In this document: piece after piece, positions 52,793 through 61,443 of the stretch
How positions within the stretch are numbered: position 1 is the first letter of the stretch
Layout: each line of letters starts with the position of its first letter
Origin: JBEEFP01 sp041166085
Lineage (GTDB): Bacteria > Actinomycetota > Acidimicrobiia > Acidimicrobiales > JAFATL01
DNA length: 64,000 nucleotides
Assembly: GCA_041166085.1 (NCBI GenBank)
Contig: JBEEFP010000089.1
Span: 1 to 64,000, forward strand
Reading direction: 5' to 3'
The notes under the pieces: generated by a model
Seen by the model: only the letters and a program-made list of their open reading frames with translations
What the model was told of the DNA's origin: nothing
Database searches by the model: none
Position numbers and translations under genes: made by a program

Positions 52793-53466
52793 AGCCGACG
52801 GTCTGCATCACCTTCGACCACGGGGGCGACCTTGCGCCCTTCTTCGGCCTGCTCGACCGCCACGGCGTGCCGGGCACGTTCTTCATCGAAGGACGCCACG
52901 GTGAGGAGGATCCTGACACCGTCTCGGCCGTCGTGGCGCGCGGACACGAGCTGGGGATGCACGGGTGGGCCCACGAGCCGTGGGCCGAGCTGACACCCGA
53001 CGACGAGCGCGCCCTCGCGTCGCGCGCGACTGCCGCGCTGGCCGAGGCGGCCGGCCGTCCACCTGTGGGCTTCCGCGCGCCTGGCGGCGCGCGCACGCCG
53101 GCGACGGCATCGCTGTTGCGCGAGCTCGGCTATCGCGTCGACGCCAGCCTGGGTGACGGAATGCGTCCGGCCGTGCTCGACGAAGGCGTGGCTCAGGTCC
53201 CGTTCGTCTGGGGTGGGGTGGACGGCGCCTTCTACCTGCGGCCAGAGCCGGCCGACCCCTCCGAGGTCCGCGAGCAATGGATGGCACAGCTCGAGCGCGT
53301 GGCGTCGGACGGCGGGCTGTTCCTCACCATCTGCCACGCCGAGATCACCGGCGCCGATGCCGGTCGCATGCGGGTGCTGGACGAGGTCGTCGCTTCGGCG
53401 GCGGCCGACACTCGCGTCCGTCTGCTGACCGTTGGCCAGGTGGCCGAGGAGGTGCTGCAGGGATGA
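52789..53466 (+). CDS. polysaccharide deacetylase family (CE4/NodB-like)
   Basis: A 225-residue metal hydrolase from ATG 52789 (MKPTVCITFDHGGD). TFDH at residue 9 gives the first acidic residue, H-ELGMHGWAHE at about 52-65 the H-x-x-x-H zinc pair, and FRAPGG the conserved Arg. Members deacetylate chitooligomers or peptidoglycan, and many such short proteins act on other N-acyl compounds; no signal peptide means a cytoplasmic role. It is coupled to both neighbours. Confidence 0.86.
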   Translation: MKPTVCITFDHGGDLAPFFGLLDRHGVPGTFFIEGRHGEEDPDTVSAVVARGHELGMHGWAHEPWAELTPDDERALASRATAALAEAAGRPPVGFRAPGGARTPATASLLRELGYRVDASLGDGMRPAVLDEGVAQVPFVWGGVDGAFYLRPEPADPSEVREQWMAQLERVASDGGLFLTICHAEITGADAGRMRVLDEVVASAAADTRVRLLTVGQVAEEVLQG

Positions 53467-53981
53467 AGCGTCCGTACACGGCGGCGGCCATCGCGGGGAC
53501 CACCGCCCATCACACCTTCGAGCTCGCGGCTGGCGTCGGCCTGGTGTGGCAACCCGAGCTGGGGCTGCCGGGCTCGTTGGCGCTGTGGGGCACCGTGCTC
53601 CCGGTCGGGTTCGTGCAGGCGGCTCGGAGCGACGACGCGTGGGAGCCGATGCTGGCGTTCAGCCGCGGGGCCGCCCTCGCCGGCGTGGTGACCCACTTCC
53701 TGCTCTGGCCGTGGACGCGCAAGGCGGGCGTGCTGCCGTGGCTCACCGAGGCCGAAGGACTGAAGGGGCGCCAGATCCCCGTCTACAACACGCTGCTCCA
53801 CCTCTGGGGCGCGGCGGCACTGATGGCCCTGGCCAAGGAGACGCCCAGGCGCTCGCGCAAGTGGGCCGCGGTCGGGATGGCGTCCACCCTGGCATTCCGC
53901 AAGTCGGCCGAGTACCACTTCCGCTGGGCCACCGAGCAGGCCCGCACCAACCCTCAGTGGTGGAACCGCGGCCTCCGCTGA
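53463..53981 (+). CDS. multi-pass membrane protein, unknown
   Basis: A 172-residue hydrophobic protein from ATG 53463 overlapping the deacetylase stop. Four likely helices are AAAIAGTTAHHTFELAAGVGLVW, LALWGTVLPVGFVQAA, AALAGVVTHFLLWPW and TLLHLWGAAALMALA, then a basic tail (RRSRKWAAVGM). No family recognised. It is the last gene of the run and ends at a perfect hairpin shared with msrB. Confidence 0.68.
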   Translation: MKRPYTAAAIAGTTAHHTFELAAGVGLVWQPELGLPGSLALWGTVLPVGFVQAARSDDAWEPMLAFSRGAALAGVVTHFLLWPWTRKAGVLPWLTEAEGLKGRQIPVYNTLLHLWGAAALMALAKETPRRSRKWAAVGMASTLAFRKSAEYHFRWATEQARTNPQWWNRGLR

Positions 53982-53995
53982 CGTGATGTCTCCGC

Positions 53996-54051
53996 ACCGA
54001 CTTTTCGGCACTTCGGGGGCACTATTGCCCCCGAAGTGCCGAAAAGTCGGT
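53996..54051. terminator. perfect bidirectional hairpin between convergent genes
   Basis: Arms 53996-54021 and 54026-54051 match at all 26 positions around a 4-base loop. The outer sequence ACCGACTTTTCGG resembles the other hairpins of this half. It sits between the stop at 53981 and the msrB stop at 54065. Confidence 0.75.
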
Positions 54052-54064
54052 GGGTTCCGAGCGG

Positions 54065-54460
54065 TCAGGCGGGCTTGAAGTCGAGCGAGCAGGAGTTGAT
54101 GCAGTAGCGCTGGCCGCCGGCGCCGGGGCCGTCGGGGAAGACGTGGCCGAGGTGGCCGCCGCACGCCTTGCATGTGACCTCGGTGCGGACCATGCCGTGG
54201 CTGGTGTCCGTGTGCAGCTCGACGTGTTCGGTGTTGACCGGGTCGGTGAAGCTGGGCCACCCGGTACCGGACTCGAACTTGGTGCCGGAGCTGAACAGCT
54301 CGGCTCCGCAGCCAGCGCACACGTACGTGCCGTCCGCCTTGTTGTCGACGTACTCACCGGTGAACGCTCGCTCGGTGCCCTTGCGCCGCAGCACCTCGTA
54401 CTGCTCGGGCGTGAGCTCGGCCCGCCATTCCTCTTCGGTCTTCGTCACCTGATCGGCCAT
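54065..54460 (-). CDS. msrB: peptide-methionine (R)-S-oxide reductase MsrB
   Basis: A 131-residue MsrB that reduces R-methionine sulfoxide in proteins. ATG 54460 is the start, in an overlap of promoter space with the divergent F420-type gene. Zinc ligands C48/C51 (CAGC) and C97/C100 (CKAC) and the catalytic C120 in GQRYCINS are intact; GTGWPSF and HGMVRTEV are typical. Length matches the family. It ends at the shared hairpin. Confidence 0.97.
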   Translation of the reverse strand: MADQVTKTEEEWRAELTPEQYEVLRRKGTERAFTGEYVDNKADGTYVCAGCGAELFSSGTKFESGTGWPSFTDPVNTEHVELHTDTSHGMVRTEVTCKACGGHLGHVFPDGPGAGGQRYCINSCSLDFKPA

Positions 54461-54485
54461 GAACAGAGAGGCTACGTTCGCCGCG

Positions 54486-55469
54486 ATGGTTAACGAGATC
54501 GGCGTGACGTTCGCGCCCCTGCAGGCGCTCGGCGTCCCGACCGCTCTCGAGACGGCGCGGCTGGCGGAGTCGCTCGGGTACCGGTCGTTCTGGACGGCCG
54601 AGGTGACCGGACCGGAGGCGTTCGCGACCCTCGGCGCGGTGTCGCAGGCCGCGCCCTCGCTCGCCCTCGGCACGGGCGTGCTCGCGCTGCAACTGCGCAC
54701 GCCGCCGCTGCTGGCCATGGCGGGCGCCACGCTGCAACAGCTGTCGCCCGACCGCGACATCCTGCTCGGCGTCGGCATCTCGTCACCGGTGGTCGCGGGG
54801 CGGTGGCACGGCGCGGGGTACGGCGACCGGCCGCTGGCGCAGGTGCGGGAGTTCGTGACGCTGCTGCGCGCCTGCCTCTCCGGCGAGCGCGTCGACTTCG
54901 ATGGCGACTTCTACAACGTGTCGCGCTTCCGTCTCGGCATGAAGCTGGGGGAGCGCCGGCCAAAGATCGTCATCGGCGCCCTCAACGAAGGGATGCTCCG
55001 CCTGGCCGGCGAGGTGGGCGACGGGGTGCTGCTCAACTACCTGCCCGCGTCGCACGTGCCGTGGTCGGTCGAGCAGGTGCGCAAGGGTGGTGACGCCACC
55101 ATCTACTCCTATGTGCACGTGGGGGTGGGTGATCGGGCCGACGGACTCGATGCCGCTCGCCGCGATCTCTTCTCCTACGCGACAGTCGAGAGCTACGCGG
55201 CCAACTTCACGCGGGCGGGTTACGCCCACGCGGTGGCGAACATTCGCGAGAAGCACGCGGCGGGTGACCGCGTCGGCGCGTTGGCAGCGGTGAGCGACGA
55301 GATGATCGACGGGATCGACGTCATGGGCGACGCCGACCACGTGCGGGCGACGGTGCAGGCCTACGCGGCCAACGGCGTCGACGTCCCGATCGTGTTCCCC
55401 CTGCCCTGGGGACCCGACCGCGCTGCGGTCATCGACGCGACGCTGCGGGCCGCCGTCTCCGAGGACTAG
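54486..55469 (+). CDS. LLM-class (luciferase-like) F420-dependent oxidoreductase
   Basis: A 327-residue TIM-barrel oxidoreductase from ATG 54486. ARLAESLGYRSFWTAEVTGPEAF, LALGTGVLALQLRTPPLLAM, RFLGVG-like ILLGVGISSPVV and AGEVGDGVLLNYLP are family hallmarks. Relatives in actinobacteria use F420H2 or FMN; which one cannot be told from sequence alone. The substrate is unknown. It starts 25 bases from the msrB start, so the two genes share a divergent promoter region. Confidence 0.88.
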   Translation: MVNEIGVTFAPLQALGVPTALETARLAESLGYRSFWTAEVTGPEAFATLGAVSQAAPSLALGTGVLALQLRTPPLLAMAGATLQQLSPDRDILLGVGISSPVVAGRWHGAGYGDRPLAQVREFVTLLRACLSGERVDFDGDFYNVSRFRLGMKLGERRPKIVIGALNEGMLRLAGEVGDGVLLNYLPASHVPWSVEQVRKGGDATIYSYVHVGVGDRADGLDAARRDLFSYATVESYAANFTRAGYAHAVANIREKHAAGDRVGALAAVSDEMIDGIDVMGDADHVRATVQAYAANGVDVPIVFPLPWGPDRAAVIDATLRAAVSED

Positions 55470-55717
55470 GTGTGGCGCAGCTCGTCGAGCTGACGGATGA
55501 CTTCGGGCGGAAGGCCGCGCACGAGATCAGTGAGCACGGCACCGACGTGGAGGGCCTGCTCCTCGGCCTTTGCAAGCAGCGACTCGCGCTCCTCGGGATC
55601 GATCTCGTCCCACGCATCACGGAGCAGCCCGATCGAACCCGTGACGACGCTCATCGCAGTGAGGAGCCCATGGGCCATAACGGCCATGAGCGTGTCGTCG
55701 AGATCGCCGCCAACCAT
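55466..55717 (-). CDS. small HisKA-like helical protein
   Basis: An 83-residue protein from ATG 55717. MAVMAHGLLTAMSVVTGSIGLLRDAW resembles the first helix of a histidine-kinase dimerisation domain, with His at the phospho-acceptor position; the second helix ERESLLAKAEEQALHVGAVLTDLV completes a helical hairpin. No ATPase domain follows. It could be a phosphotransfer-like protein or a kinase remnant. It converges with and overlaps the LLM gene end by four bases. Confidence 0.6.
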   Translation of the reverse strand: MVGGDLDDTLMAVMAHGLLTAMSVVTGSIGLLRDAWDEIDPEERESLLAKAEEQALHVGAVLTDLVRGLPPEVIRQLDELRHT

Positions 55718-55772
55718 CGCATCATGGTACGACCCAGCCGAGGAGAACGCCTCAGTAGGTAGGGTGCGACGC

Positions 55773-56609
55773 GTGCTGACGCGCATCGACCGGGTGGTGC
55801 TGGCTGTCCCCGAACGCCAGTCCGTGGTTGCCGCGTGGACGGAGCTGCTCGGGGCCGAGGTCGCGTCCGAGGACAAAGTGGGGGGTCTGGGCGCGCTGCG
55901 CACGCGGCTGCGGCTCGGCACCGGCCACGTCGACGTGCTCGAGCCCGAGGGCGTAGGCGACGTGCAGGACGCGGTCGACCGTCGCGGCGGGCATCTGTTC
56001 GCGGCAGGGGCCGCCACGTCCGACACGCGCGACGTGCTGCTGGCCCTGCAGCAGCGCGGCGTCCCCCATCTCGCCCTCGGCACCACCATGGACGGTGAGA
56101 CGTGGTTCGACGCAGGCCACGGCCTCCGGCTGGTCGTCGACCTCGACCGCTCGCTGCCGGCCGTCGGTCGCATCGACGAGTTCTACGAGGTCACCAACCT
56201 GGTGAACGACGCCGGGGCTGCGTCGCTCGAGCTGGCCGACCTCATGGGCCTGCACCCGTCGGCCTTCGAGCCCATCGCGTCGACGGAGTACGGCTACGCC
56301 GGCACCCTCACACTCTTCGACCCCGATCGCCTGCACCGCGTCGAGGTGATCCACCCCGACAGCCCGACCAAGACCATGGGTCGCTACTACGGCAAGCACG
56401 GCGAGTCGTTGTACATGTGCTTCGCCGAGACCGGCGAGCTGGGCGCCATCACCGCGTCGTTCCGGGAGCGGGGCGTCGCCCACACCGCGGTCGGCGACCA
56501 CACCACGTTCATCCACCCACAAGCGCTCGGCGGGGCCATGGTGGGACTCAGCCGTCGGACCTACGCGTGGACATGGTCCGGCCACCCAGAGAGGGTTCAA
56601 CCGATATGA
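55773..56609 (+). CDS. VOC-fold protein
   Basis: About 278 residues with two VOC modules, from GTG 55773 (GTG 55764 is another option). ...LTRIDRVVLAVPERQSVVAAWTELLG and VGRIDEFYEVTNLVNDAGAASLELADLMGL open the modules. TEYGYAGTLTLFDPDRLHRVEVIHP supplies further metal-site residues. The substrate is unknown. The stop overlaps the enoyl-CoA hydratase start (ATGA), suggesting linked acyl-CoA or aromatic metabolism. Confidence 0.8.
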   Translation: MLTRIDRVVLAVPERQSVVAAWTELLGAEVASEDKVGGLGALRTRLRLGTGHVDVLEPEGVGDVQDAVDRRGGHLFAAGAATSDTRDVLLALQQRGVPHLALGTTMDGETWFDAGHGLRLVVDLDRSLPAVGRIDEFYEVTNLVNDAGAASLELADLMGLHPSAFEPIASTEYGYAGTLTLFDPDRLHRVEVIHPDSPTKTMGRYYGKHGESLYMCFAETGELGAITASFRERGVAHTAVGDHTTFIHPQALGGAMVGLSRRTYAWTWSGHPERVQPI

Positions 56610-57379
56610 GCGACATCCTGTTGACCGAGGACCGCGGCCGTGTGCGGGTGCTGACCCTCAACCGACCCCAGGCCAAGAACGCGTTCAACGACGACCTGTA
56701 CGACGCGCTTCGCGACGCGCTGACGGGGGCGGCCGACGACCCCAGCGTCGCGGTCGTCGTCATCACCGGCGCAGAGGGAGCGTTCAGCGCCGGGCAGGAT
56801 CTGTCGGAGATGGGCAAGGCGCGCACGCCGGAGGAAGCGGCGTCGCGCGGGTTCATGCCTTTCGTCGACACCCTGCAGTCGTTTCCCAAGCCGCTCATCG
56901 CGGCCGTCAACGGGGTCGCGGTCGGCATCGGCGTCACCATGCTGTTGCACTGCGACATCGTCTTCACCTCTGAGCGGGCCCGTTTCCGTGCGCCGTTCGT
57001 GAGCCTCGGCATCGCGGCAGAGGCGGGCAGCAGCGTCCTTTTCCCGGAACGGCTCGGCTGGCAGAACACCGCCCATCTCCTGTTCACCTCCTCCTTCCTG
57101 AGCGCGGCAGAGGCGGTGGACATGGGTTTGGCGTGGCGCGCGTTCCCCGACGAGCGCCTGCTTCTCGAGGTGCTGTCCTATGCCGAGCAGATCGCGGCGA
57201 TGCCCGTGTCGTCGCTGGTCGAGAACAAGCAGCTGCTGCTCGACGTGCGGGTCCCACGAGTGAAGGACGCGCGGCCGCGCGAGGAGGCCGCCCTGGGCCG
57301 GGTGGTCGGGAGCCCGGCCAACCGCGAAGCCATCGCCGCCTTCATGCAGAAGCGCGAGCCCGACTTCTCGGGCCTCTAG
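56606..57379 (+). CDS. enoyl-CoA hydratase/isomerase family
   Basis: A 257-residue crotonase-fold enzyme from ATG 56606. LNRPQAKNAFN, GAEGAFSAGQDLSEM (oxyanion strand) and AVNGVAVGIGVTMLLHCDIV are present. The two usual catalytic Glu positions read A in FVSLGIAAEAG, where one Glu remains, so it may be an isomerase or another crotonase rather than a classical hydratase. KLLFTSS-like and AMPVSSLVENK helices end the core. Coupled to the VOC gene. Confidence 0.9.
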   Translation: MSDILLTEDRGRVRVLTLNRPQAKNAFNDDLYDALRDALTGAADDPSVAVVVITGAEGAFSAGQDLSEMGKARTPEEAASRGFMPFVDTLQSFPKPLIAAVNGVAVGIGVTMLLHCDIVFTSERARFRAPFVSLGIAAEAGSSVLFPERLGWQNTAHLLFTSSFLSAAEAVDMGLAWRAFPDERLLLEVLSYAEQIAAMPVSSLVENKQLLLDVRVPRVKDARPREEAALGRVVGSPANREAIAAFMQKREPDFSGL

Positions 57380-57388
57380 ACCCCCGAC

Positions 57389-58087
57389 ATGTGCGGGAGG
57401 TACGTGTCGTCCACGCCGGTGGGTGTGCTGGCCAAACGGTTCCAGGTCGCCGACGTGCGCGCGCCCGAGCTCGGTGAGCGGTACAACGTGGCGCCGACGG
57501 ACGAGGTCTACGCCGTCGCCGAGGGCAAGGACGGCACGCGGCGGCTCGGCACGTTCAAGTGGGGCCTGGTCCCGTTCTGGGCCAAGGACCCCAAGGTCGG
57601 CAACCGCATGATCAACGCCCGGCTGGAGACACTGCAGTCGAAGTTCAAGCGCACCCTCGAACGACGACGCTGCATCATTCCCGCTGACGGCTTCTACGAA
57701 TGGCAGGACCGGCCCGAGGGGCAGAAGAAGCAGCCGTTCTTCATCCACCGCAAGGACGGCGAGCCCCTCGCCTTCGCCGGGCTGTGGGAGGTCTGGCACG
57801 ACGACGACCATCCCGACGTCGAGCCATTGCGCACGTGCTCGATCATCACCACCGACGCCAACCAGGTGGTGGCGCGGACACACGATCGCATGCCGGTGAT
57901 GCTGCCGCCGGACGCGTGGAAGTCGTGGCTGGACGTCGAGCAGCACGACCTCGACGCCGTCCAGCGTCTGCTCGTGACGCCGCCTGCCGACGACTTGGAG
58001 GTTTACCCCGTGTCCACCGACGTGAACAGTGTCCGAAACGACGGCGCCCACCTCACCGAACCGCTCGAGGGACACGAGCCCGACTAG
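57389..58087 (+). CDS. SRAP-domain DNA-protein crosslink repair protein (YedK/HMCES-like)
   Basis: A 232-residue SRAP protein that covalently shields abasic sites in single-stranded DNA. ATG 57389 places Cys2 at the mature N-terminus (MCGRYVS), the crosslinking residue. RYNVAPT, INARLETL, RRCIIPADGFYEW with the catalytic Glu, and THDRMPVML with the catalytic His are all intact. It lies 10 bases behind the enoyl-CoA hydratase but is probably functionally separate. Confidence 0.96.
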   Translation: MCGRYVSSTPVGVLAKRFQVADVRAPELGERYNVAPTDEVYAVAEGKDGTRRLGTFKWGLVPFWAKDPKVGNRMINARLETLQSKFKRTLERRRCIIPADGFYEWQDRPEGQKKQPFFIHRKDGEPLAFAGLWEVWHDDDHPDVEPLRTCSIITTDANQVVARTHDRMPVMLPPDAWKSWLDVEQHDLDAVQRLLVTPPADDLEVYPVSTDVNSVRNDGAHLTEPLEGHEPD

Positions 58088-58143
58088 CGACGGAGGGTGG
58101 GAAACCCGGTACCCTTCGTGTCACGGAGGACGAAGGGGGAACG

Positions 58144-58728
58144 ATGTCGACAGCCTGGAAGCCGGCACCCGGCCAGGTTGCGCTGATCGAGTTGGCGGAC
58201 GACGCGGACCAGTGTCTCACCGGCGTGGTGATGTCCGACAGCAACGGCACGGTGGCCATCGACCTCGGCGCGTCGCCCACGGCGCCCGAGGCGGAGATCG
58301 AGGTCATCGCCAGCTTCTTCACGCCCGAGGCGCTCTACCGCGTCAAGGCCCACGCCGTCCCGCGCAAGGAGCAGAAGGCGGTGATCGATCTCACCGTCGA
58401 CAACGTCGAGCGCGTGCAGCGCCGCGCCGCGCCCCGTGCACGGGTCGAGCTGCGTGTGGCCATGACCGCGTTCGAAGGCGACAGCGACTTCGCGTCGGTC
58501 GTCGGCACCACCGTCGACATCGGCCCCGGCGGCTGCCGACTGCACACCGACAAGCGGTTCCCACCGGGCAACGACCCGACCATCAGCCTGCAGCTCCCCA
58601 ACGGCGACACCGTGTCGATGCTGGGTCAGATCCTGCAGGCCCAGTCCGACGGCGACGGCTTCGAGTACCGCATCGCCTTCATGGACGTCGACGACGAGGA
58701 TGGCAAGAAGCTGCTCGCACTGTCCTGA
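58144..58728 (+). CDS. PilZ-domain protein, probable c-di-GMP receptor
   Basis: A 194-residue protein. ATG 58144 is preceded by GGGGGAACG. The N-terminal 90 residues form a beta-rich YcgR-N-like domain. RRAAPRARVEL near residue 98 and TVDIGPGGCRL near 122 correspond to the RxxxR and (D/N)xSxxG c-di-GMP motifs; the Ser position reads Gly-Pro-Gly. Binding is thus plausible but not certain. A hairpin follows 16 bases behind the stop. Confidence 0.87.
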   Translation: MSTAWKPAPGQVALIELADDADQCLTGVVMSDSNGTVAIDLGASPTAPEAEIEVIASFFTPEALYRVKAHAVPRKEQKAVIDLTVDNVERVQRRAAPRARVELRVAMTAFEGDSDFASVVGTTVDIGPGGCRLHTDKRFPPGNDPTISLQLPNGDTVSMLGQILQAQSDGDGFEYRIAFMDVDDEDGKKLLALS

Positions 58729-58743
58729 CCCGACTTTCCTGAC

Positions 58744-58796
58744 CCGACTTTGCGTGAGTTTTCCGCGAATAGTCCGGAAAACTCACGCCAAGTCGG
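58744..58796 (+). terminator. hairpin behind the PilZ gene
   Basis: Arms 58744-58765 and 58775-58796 match at 21 of 22, starting CCGACTTTGCGTGAG. A tandem duplication CCTGACCCGACTTT lies at its left edge. It is similar in outer sequence to the three other hairpins of the window. Confidence 0.6.
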
Positions 58797-58847
58797 GGGT
58801 GGGAGGTCGGGAGGCGGCCGATCGTGAACCGGCGCTAACTTCTGTGC

Positions 58848-60212
58848 ATGGCCGGCATCACCGCGTACAACGCGTACATCCCCTTCTTCCGCCTCGAGCG
58901 GGCGCGCATCGGCGAGGCGCTCGGCACCCTCGGAGGTAAGGGCACCCGCGCCGTCGCCTCCTATGACGAGGACCCGACGTCGATGGCCGTCGAGGCGGCC
59001 CGCCCCATCGCAGCGCGGGGCGGCTTCGACCAGGTGGTGTTCGCGACCGCTGCTCCGCCCTACCTTGACAAGACCAACGCCACTGCGGTGCATGCGGCCC
59101 TGGGCCTGCCCGAAGAGGTCGCGGCCTTCGACTTCGGTGGCTCGGTGCGATCTGGTTCCGGCGCGATGCGCCTCGGGGTCAAGGCGGGCGAGTCGTTGGT
59201 CGTGCTGTCCGACGTCCGCACCGGACTCCCCGGCGGCGGCGACGAGCGGGACGGTGGCGACGGTGCCGTCGCGTTCCTCTTCGGCGACGAGGACGTGATC
59301 TGCGAGCACATCGCCGGGGCGTCGGCGACGGCCGAGTTCCTCGACAGGTGGCGCATCCCCGGCGAGCCGTCCTCGCACCAGTGGGAAGAGCGCTTCGGCG
59401 AGGTCGCTTACGTGCCCCTGGCGCAGGCCGCGCTCACCGACGCCCTCAAGCAGGCCGGCCTCACCGAGGTGGATCACCTCATCGTCACCGGCGTCCACCC
59501 GCGCGCCGCCCGCCGATTGGGCGCGACCGTCGACGACCTGACGAGCGTCATCGGCAACACCGGCACCGCCCATCGCGGGATCGTGCTCGCGGATGTCCTC
59601 GACCGGGCCGAACCGGGACAGACCATCGCGCTGCTCACCCTCGCCGACGGCGCCGACTGCGGCATCTGGCGCACGACCGATGCGCTGGCCGGCTACCAGC
59701 GCAAGACCACCGTGCGCGAGCAGATCGAAGCGGGCAACAGCGGCCTCGACTACCCGACGTTCCTCACGTGGCGGGGCCAGCTCCACCGCGAGCCGCCCCG
59801 CCGTCCCGACCCGACCGCGCCGTCAGCGCCGCCGTCGTTCCGGCGGGAGCACTGGAAGTTCGGGTTCACGGGATCGCGTTGCGAGAACTGCGCGACCCGT
59901 CACCTCCCGCCCGCACGCGTGTGCGTGAAGTGCCAGGCCGTCGACCAGATGACGCCGGAGCGGCTGGCCGACGTCCCCGGCACCATCGCCACCTTCACCA
60001 TCGACCGGCTGGCGTTCTCGCTCAGCCCGCCGACAGTGGTGGCGGTCGTCGACTTCGACGGTGGTGGCCGCTTCCAGTGCGAGCTCACCGATGTCGACCC
60101 CGCGACCGTGAAGATCGGCAACCGCGTCGAGATGACGTTCCGCCGGATCTTCACCTCTGCCGGTGTGCACAACTACTTCTGGAAGGCCAAGCCGATGAAG
60201 GAGACTGACTGA
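58848..60212 (+). CDS. HMG-CoA-synthase-like protein fused to a DUF35 zinc-ribbon/OB-fold domain
   Basis: A 454-residue condensing-enzyme-like protein from ATG 58848. Residues 1-310 match thiolase-fold HMG-CoA synthases (GITAYNAYIPFFRLERARI, ATAAPPYLDKTNA, DLTSVIGNTGTAHRG). At the catalytic-Cys position the sequence reads DFGGSVRSG: Ser99 where a Cys is expected, so it may not condense on its own. Residues 335-450 are DUF35, with CENC and CVKC zinc knuckles and an OB fold. In archaea separate thiolase, DUF35 and HMGCS form a complex; here two are fused and the thiolase follows by a one-base overlap. Confidence 0.85.
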   Translation: MAGITAYNAYIPFFRLERARIGEALGTLGGKGTRAVASYDEDPTSMAVEAARPIAARGGFDQVVFATAAPPYLDKTNATAVHAALGLPEEVAAFDFGGSVRSGSGAMRLGVKAGESLVVLSDVRTGLPGGGDERDGGDGAVAFLFGDEDVICEHIAGASATAEFLDRWRIPGEPSSHQWEERFGEVAYVPLAQAALTDALKQAGLTEVDHLIVTGVHPRAARRLGATVDDLTSVIGNTGTAHRGIVLADVLDRAEPGQTIALLTLADGADCGIWRTTDALAGYQRKTTVREQIEAGNSGLDYPTFLTWRGQLHREPPRRPDPTAPSAPPSFRREHWKFGFTGSRCENCATRHLPPARVCVKCQAVDQMTPERLADVPGTIATFTIDRLAFSLSPPTVVAVVDFDGGGRFQCELTDVDPATVKIGNRVEMTFRRIFTSAGVHNYFWKAKPMKETD

Positions 60213-61417
60213 TGGCTTCGCATGGCATCCGCGACCGAGTGGCGATCGTCGGCATGGGCTGCACGCCCTTCGGCGAGCACTGGGACAAGAGCGTCGACGA
60301 TCTGCTCATCGACGCGGCCGGCGAGGCGACCGCGTCGGCTGGCGTGAAGATCGACGACATCGACGCCTTCTGGCTCGGCACCATGGCATCCGGCGTGAGC
60401 GGGCTGACGCTCTCGCGTCCTTTGAAGATCGACTACAAGCCGGTCAGCCGGCTCGAGAACATGTGCGCGACCGGCTCGGAGTCGTTCCGCAACGCGTGCT
60501 ACGCGGTCGCGTCGGGCGCCATCGACATGGCCATGGCCATCGGCGTCGAGAAGCTCAAGGACTCGGGGTTCTCGGGCCTCACCATGGGCCCGCCGCCCAA
60601 CGACGGCACATCGGCGACGATGACGGCGCCGGCGATGTTCTCGCTGCTCGCCCCCGCCTACGGCCACAAATACGGCGTGGACGAGGCGGAGATGAAGGAC
60701 GTCCTCACCCGCATCGCGTGGAAGAACCACTACAACGGCGCGCGCAACCCGAGGGCGCAGTTCCGCAAGGAGGTGGCCAAGGAGGTCATCTGCAACAGCC
60801 CCCTGATCGCGGGCCAGCTCGGCATCTTCGACTGCTCGGGCGTCAGCGACGGCTCGGCCGCCGCCATCCTCGTGCGGGCGGAGGACGCGCATCGCTACTG
60901 CGAGAACCCGCTGTACGTGAAGGCGCTGTCCTTCGTGGCCGGTCCGGCCGCCGGTCCCATCTCGCCGGACTACGACTACACCACCTTCACCGAGGTCACG
61001 CGCTCGGCTGCCGACGCCTACAAGCAGGCCGGCATCGACGACCCGCGCGCCGAGCTCGCCATGGCCGAGGTGCACGACTGCTTCACGCCCACCGAGCTCG
61101 TCCTCATGGAGGACCTCGGGTTCGCGGAGCGGGGCTTCGCCTGGAAGGAGGTGCTGGCCGGGACCTTCGACCTCGAGGGTGAGCTGGCCGTGAACCCCGA
61201 CGGCGGCCTCAAGTCCTTCGGCCACCCCATCGGTGCCAGCGGCCTCCGCATGCTCTTCGAGTGCTGGCTCCAGCTGCGCCAGGAGGCGCCGCCGGAGCGC
61301 CAGATCAAGTCCGTCACCGAAGGCGGCCGCAAGCTCGGCCTGACCCACAACCTCGGCGGCGCCCCCGGCGAGTGCGTGTCCTTCGTCAGCGTCGTCGGGA
61401 GCGAACCCAGCGCCTGA
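60212..61417 (+). CDS. thiolase family protein (acetyl-CoA acetyltransferase-like)
   Basis: A 401-residue thiolase from ATG 60212. The nucleophile C85 in ENMCATGS, AEVHDCFTPTE with the HDCF variant, and GHPIGASG with the catalytic His are intact; the final CVSF replaces the usual Cys-Gly loop. SCP-2-like subgroup. It should form or cleave acyl-CoA bonds, possibly channelled to the HMGCS-like/DUF35 partner. It converges with the hisN gene over 26 bases, where I see no hairpin. Confidence 0.92.
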   Translation: MASHGIRDRVAIVGMGCTPFGEHWDKSVDDLLIDAAGEATASAGVKIDDIDAFWLGTMASGVSGLTLSRPLKIDYKPVSRLENMCATGSESFRNACYAVASGAIDMAMAIGVEKLKDSGFSGLTMGPPPNDGTSATMTAPAMFSLLAPAYGHKYGVDEAEMKDVLTRIAWKNHYNGARNPRAQFRKEVAKEVICNSPLIAGQLGIFDCSGVSDGSAAAILVRAEDAHRYCENPLYVKALSFVAGPAAGPISPDYDYTTFTEVTRSAADAYKQAGIDDPRAELAMAEVHDCFTPTELVLMEDLGFAERGFAWKEVLAGTFDLEGELAVNPDGGLKSFGHPIGASGLRMLFECWLQLRQEAPPERQIKSVTEGGRKLGLTHNLGGAPGECVSFVSVVGSEPSA

Positions 61418-61443
61418 CCCGCCGCCCCCCACGGCGAGTTCGC

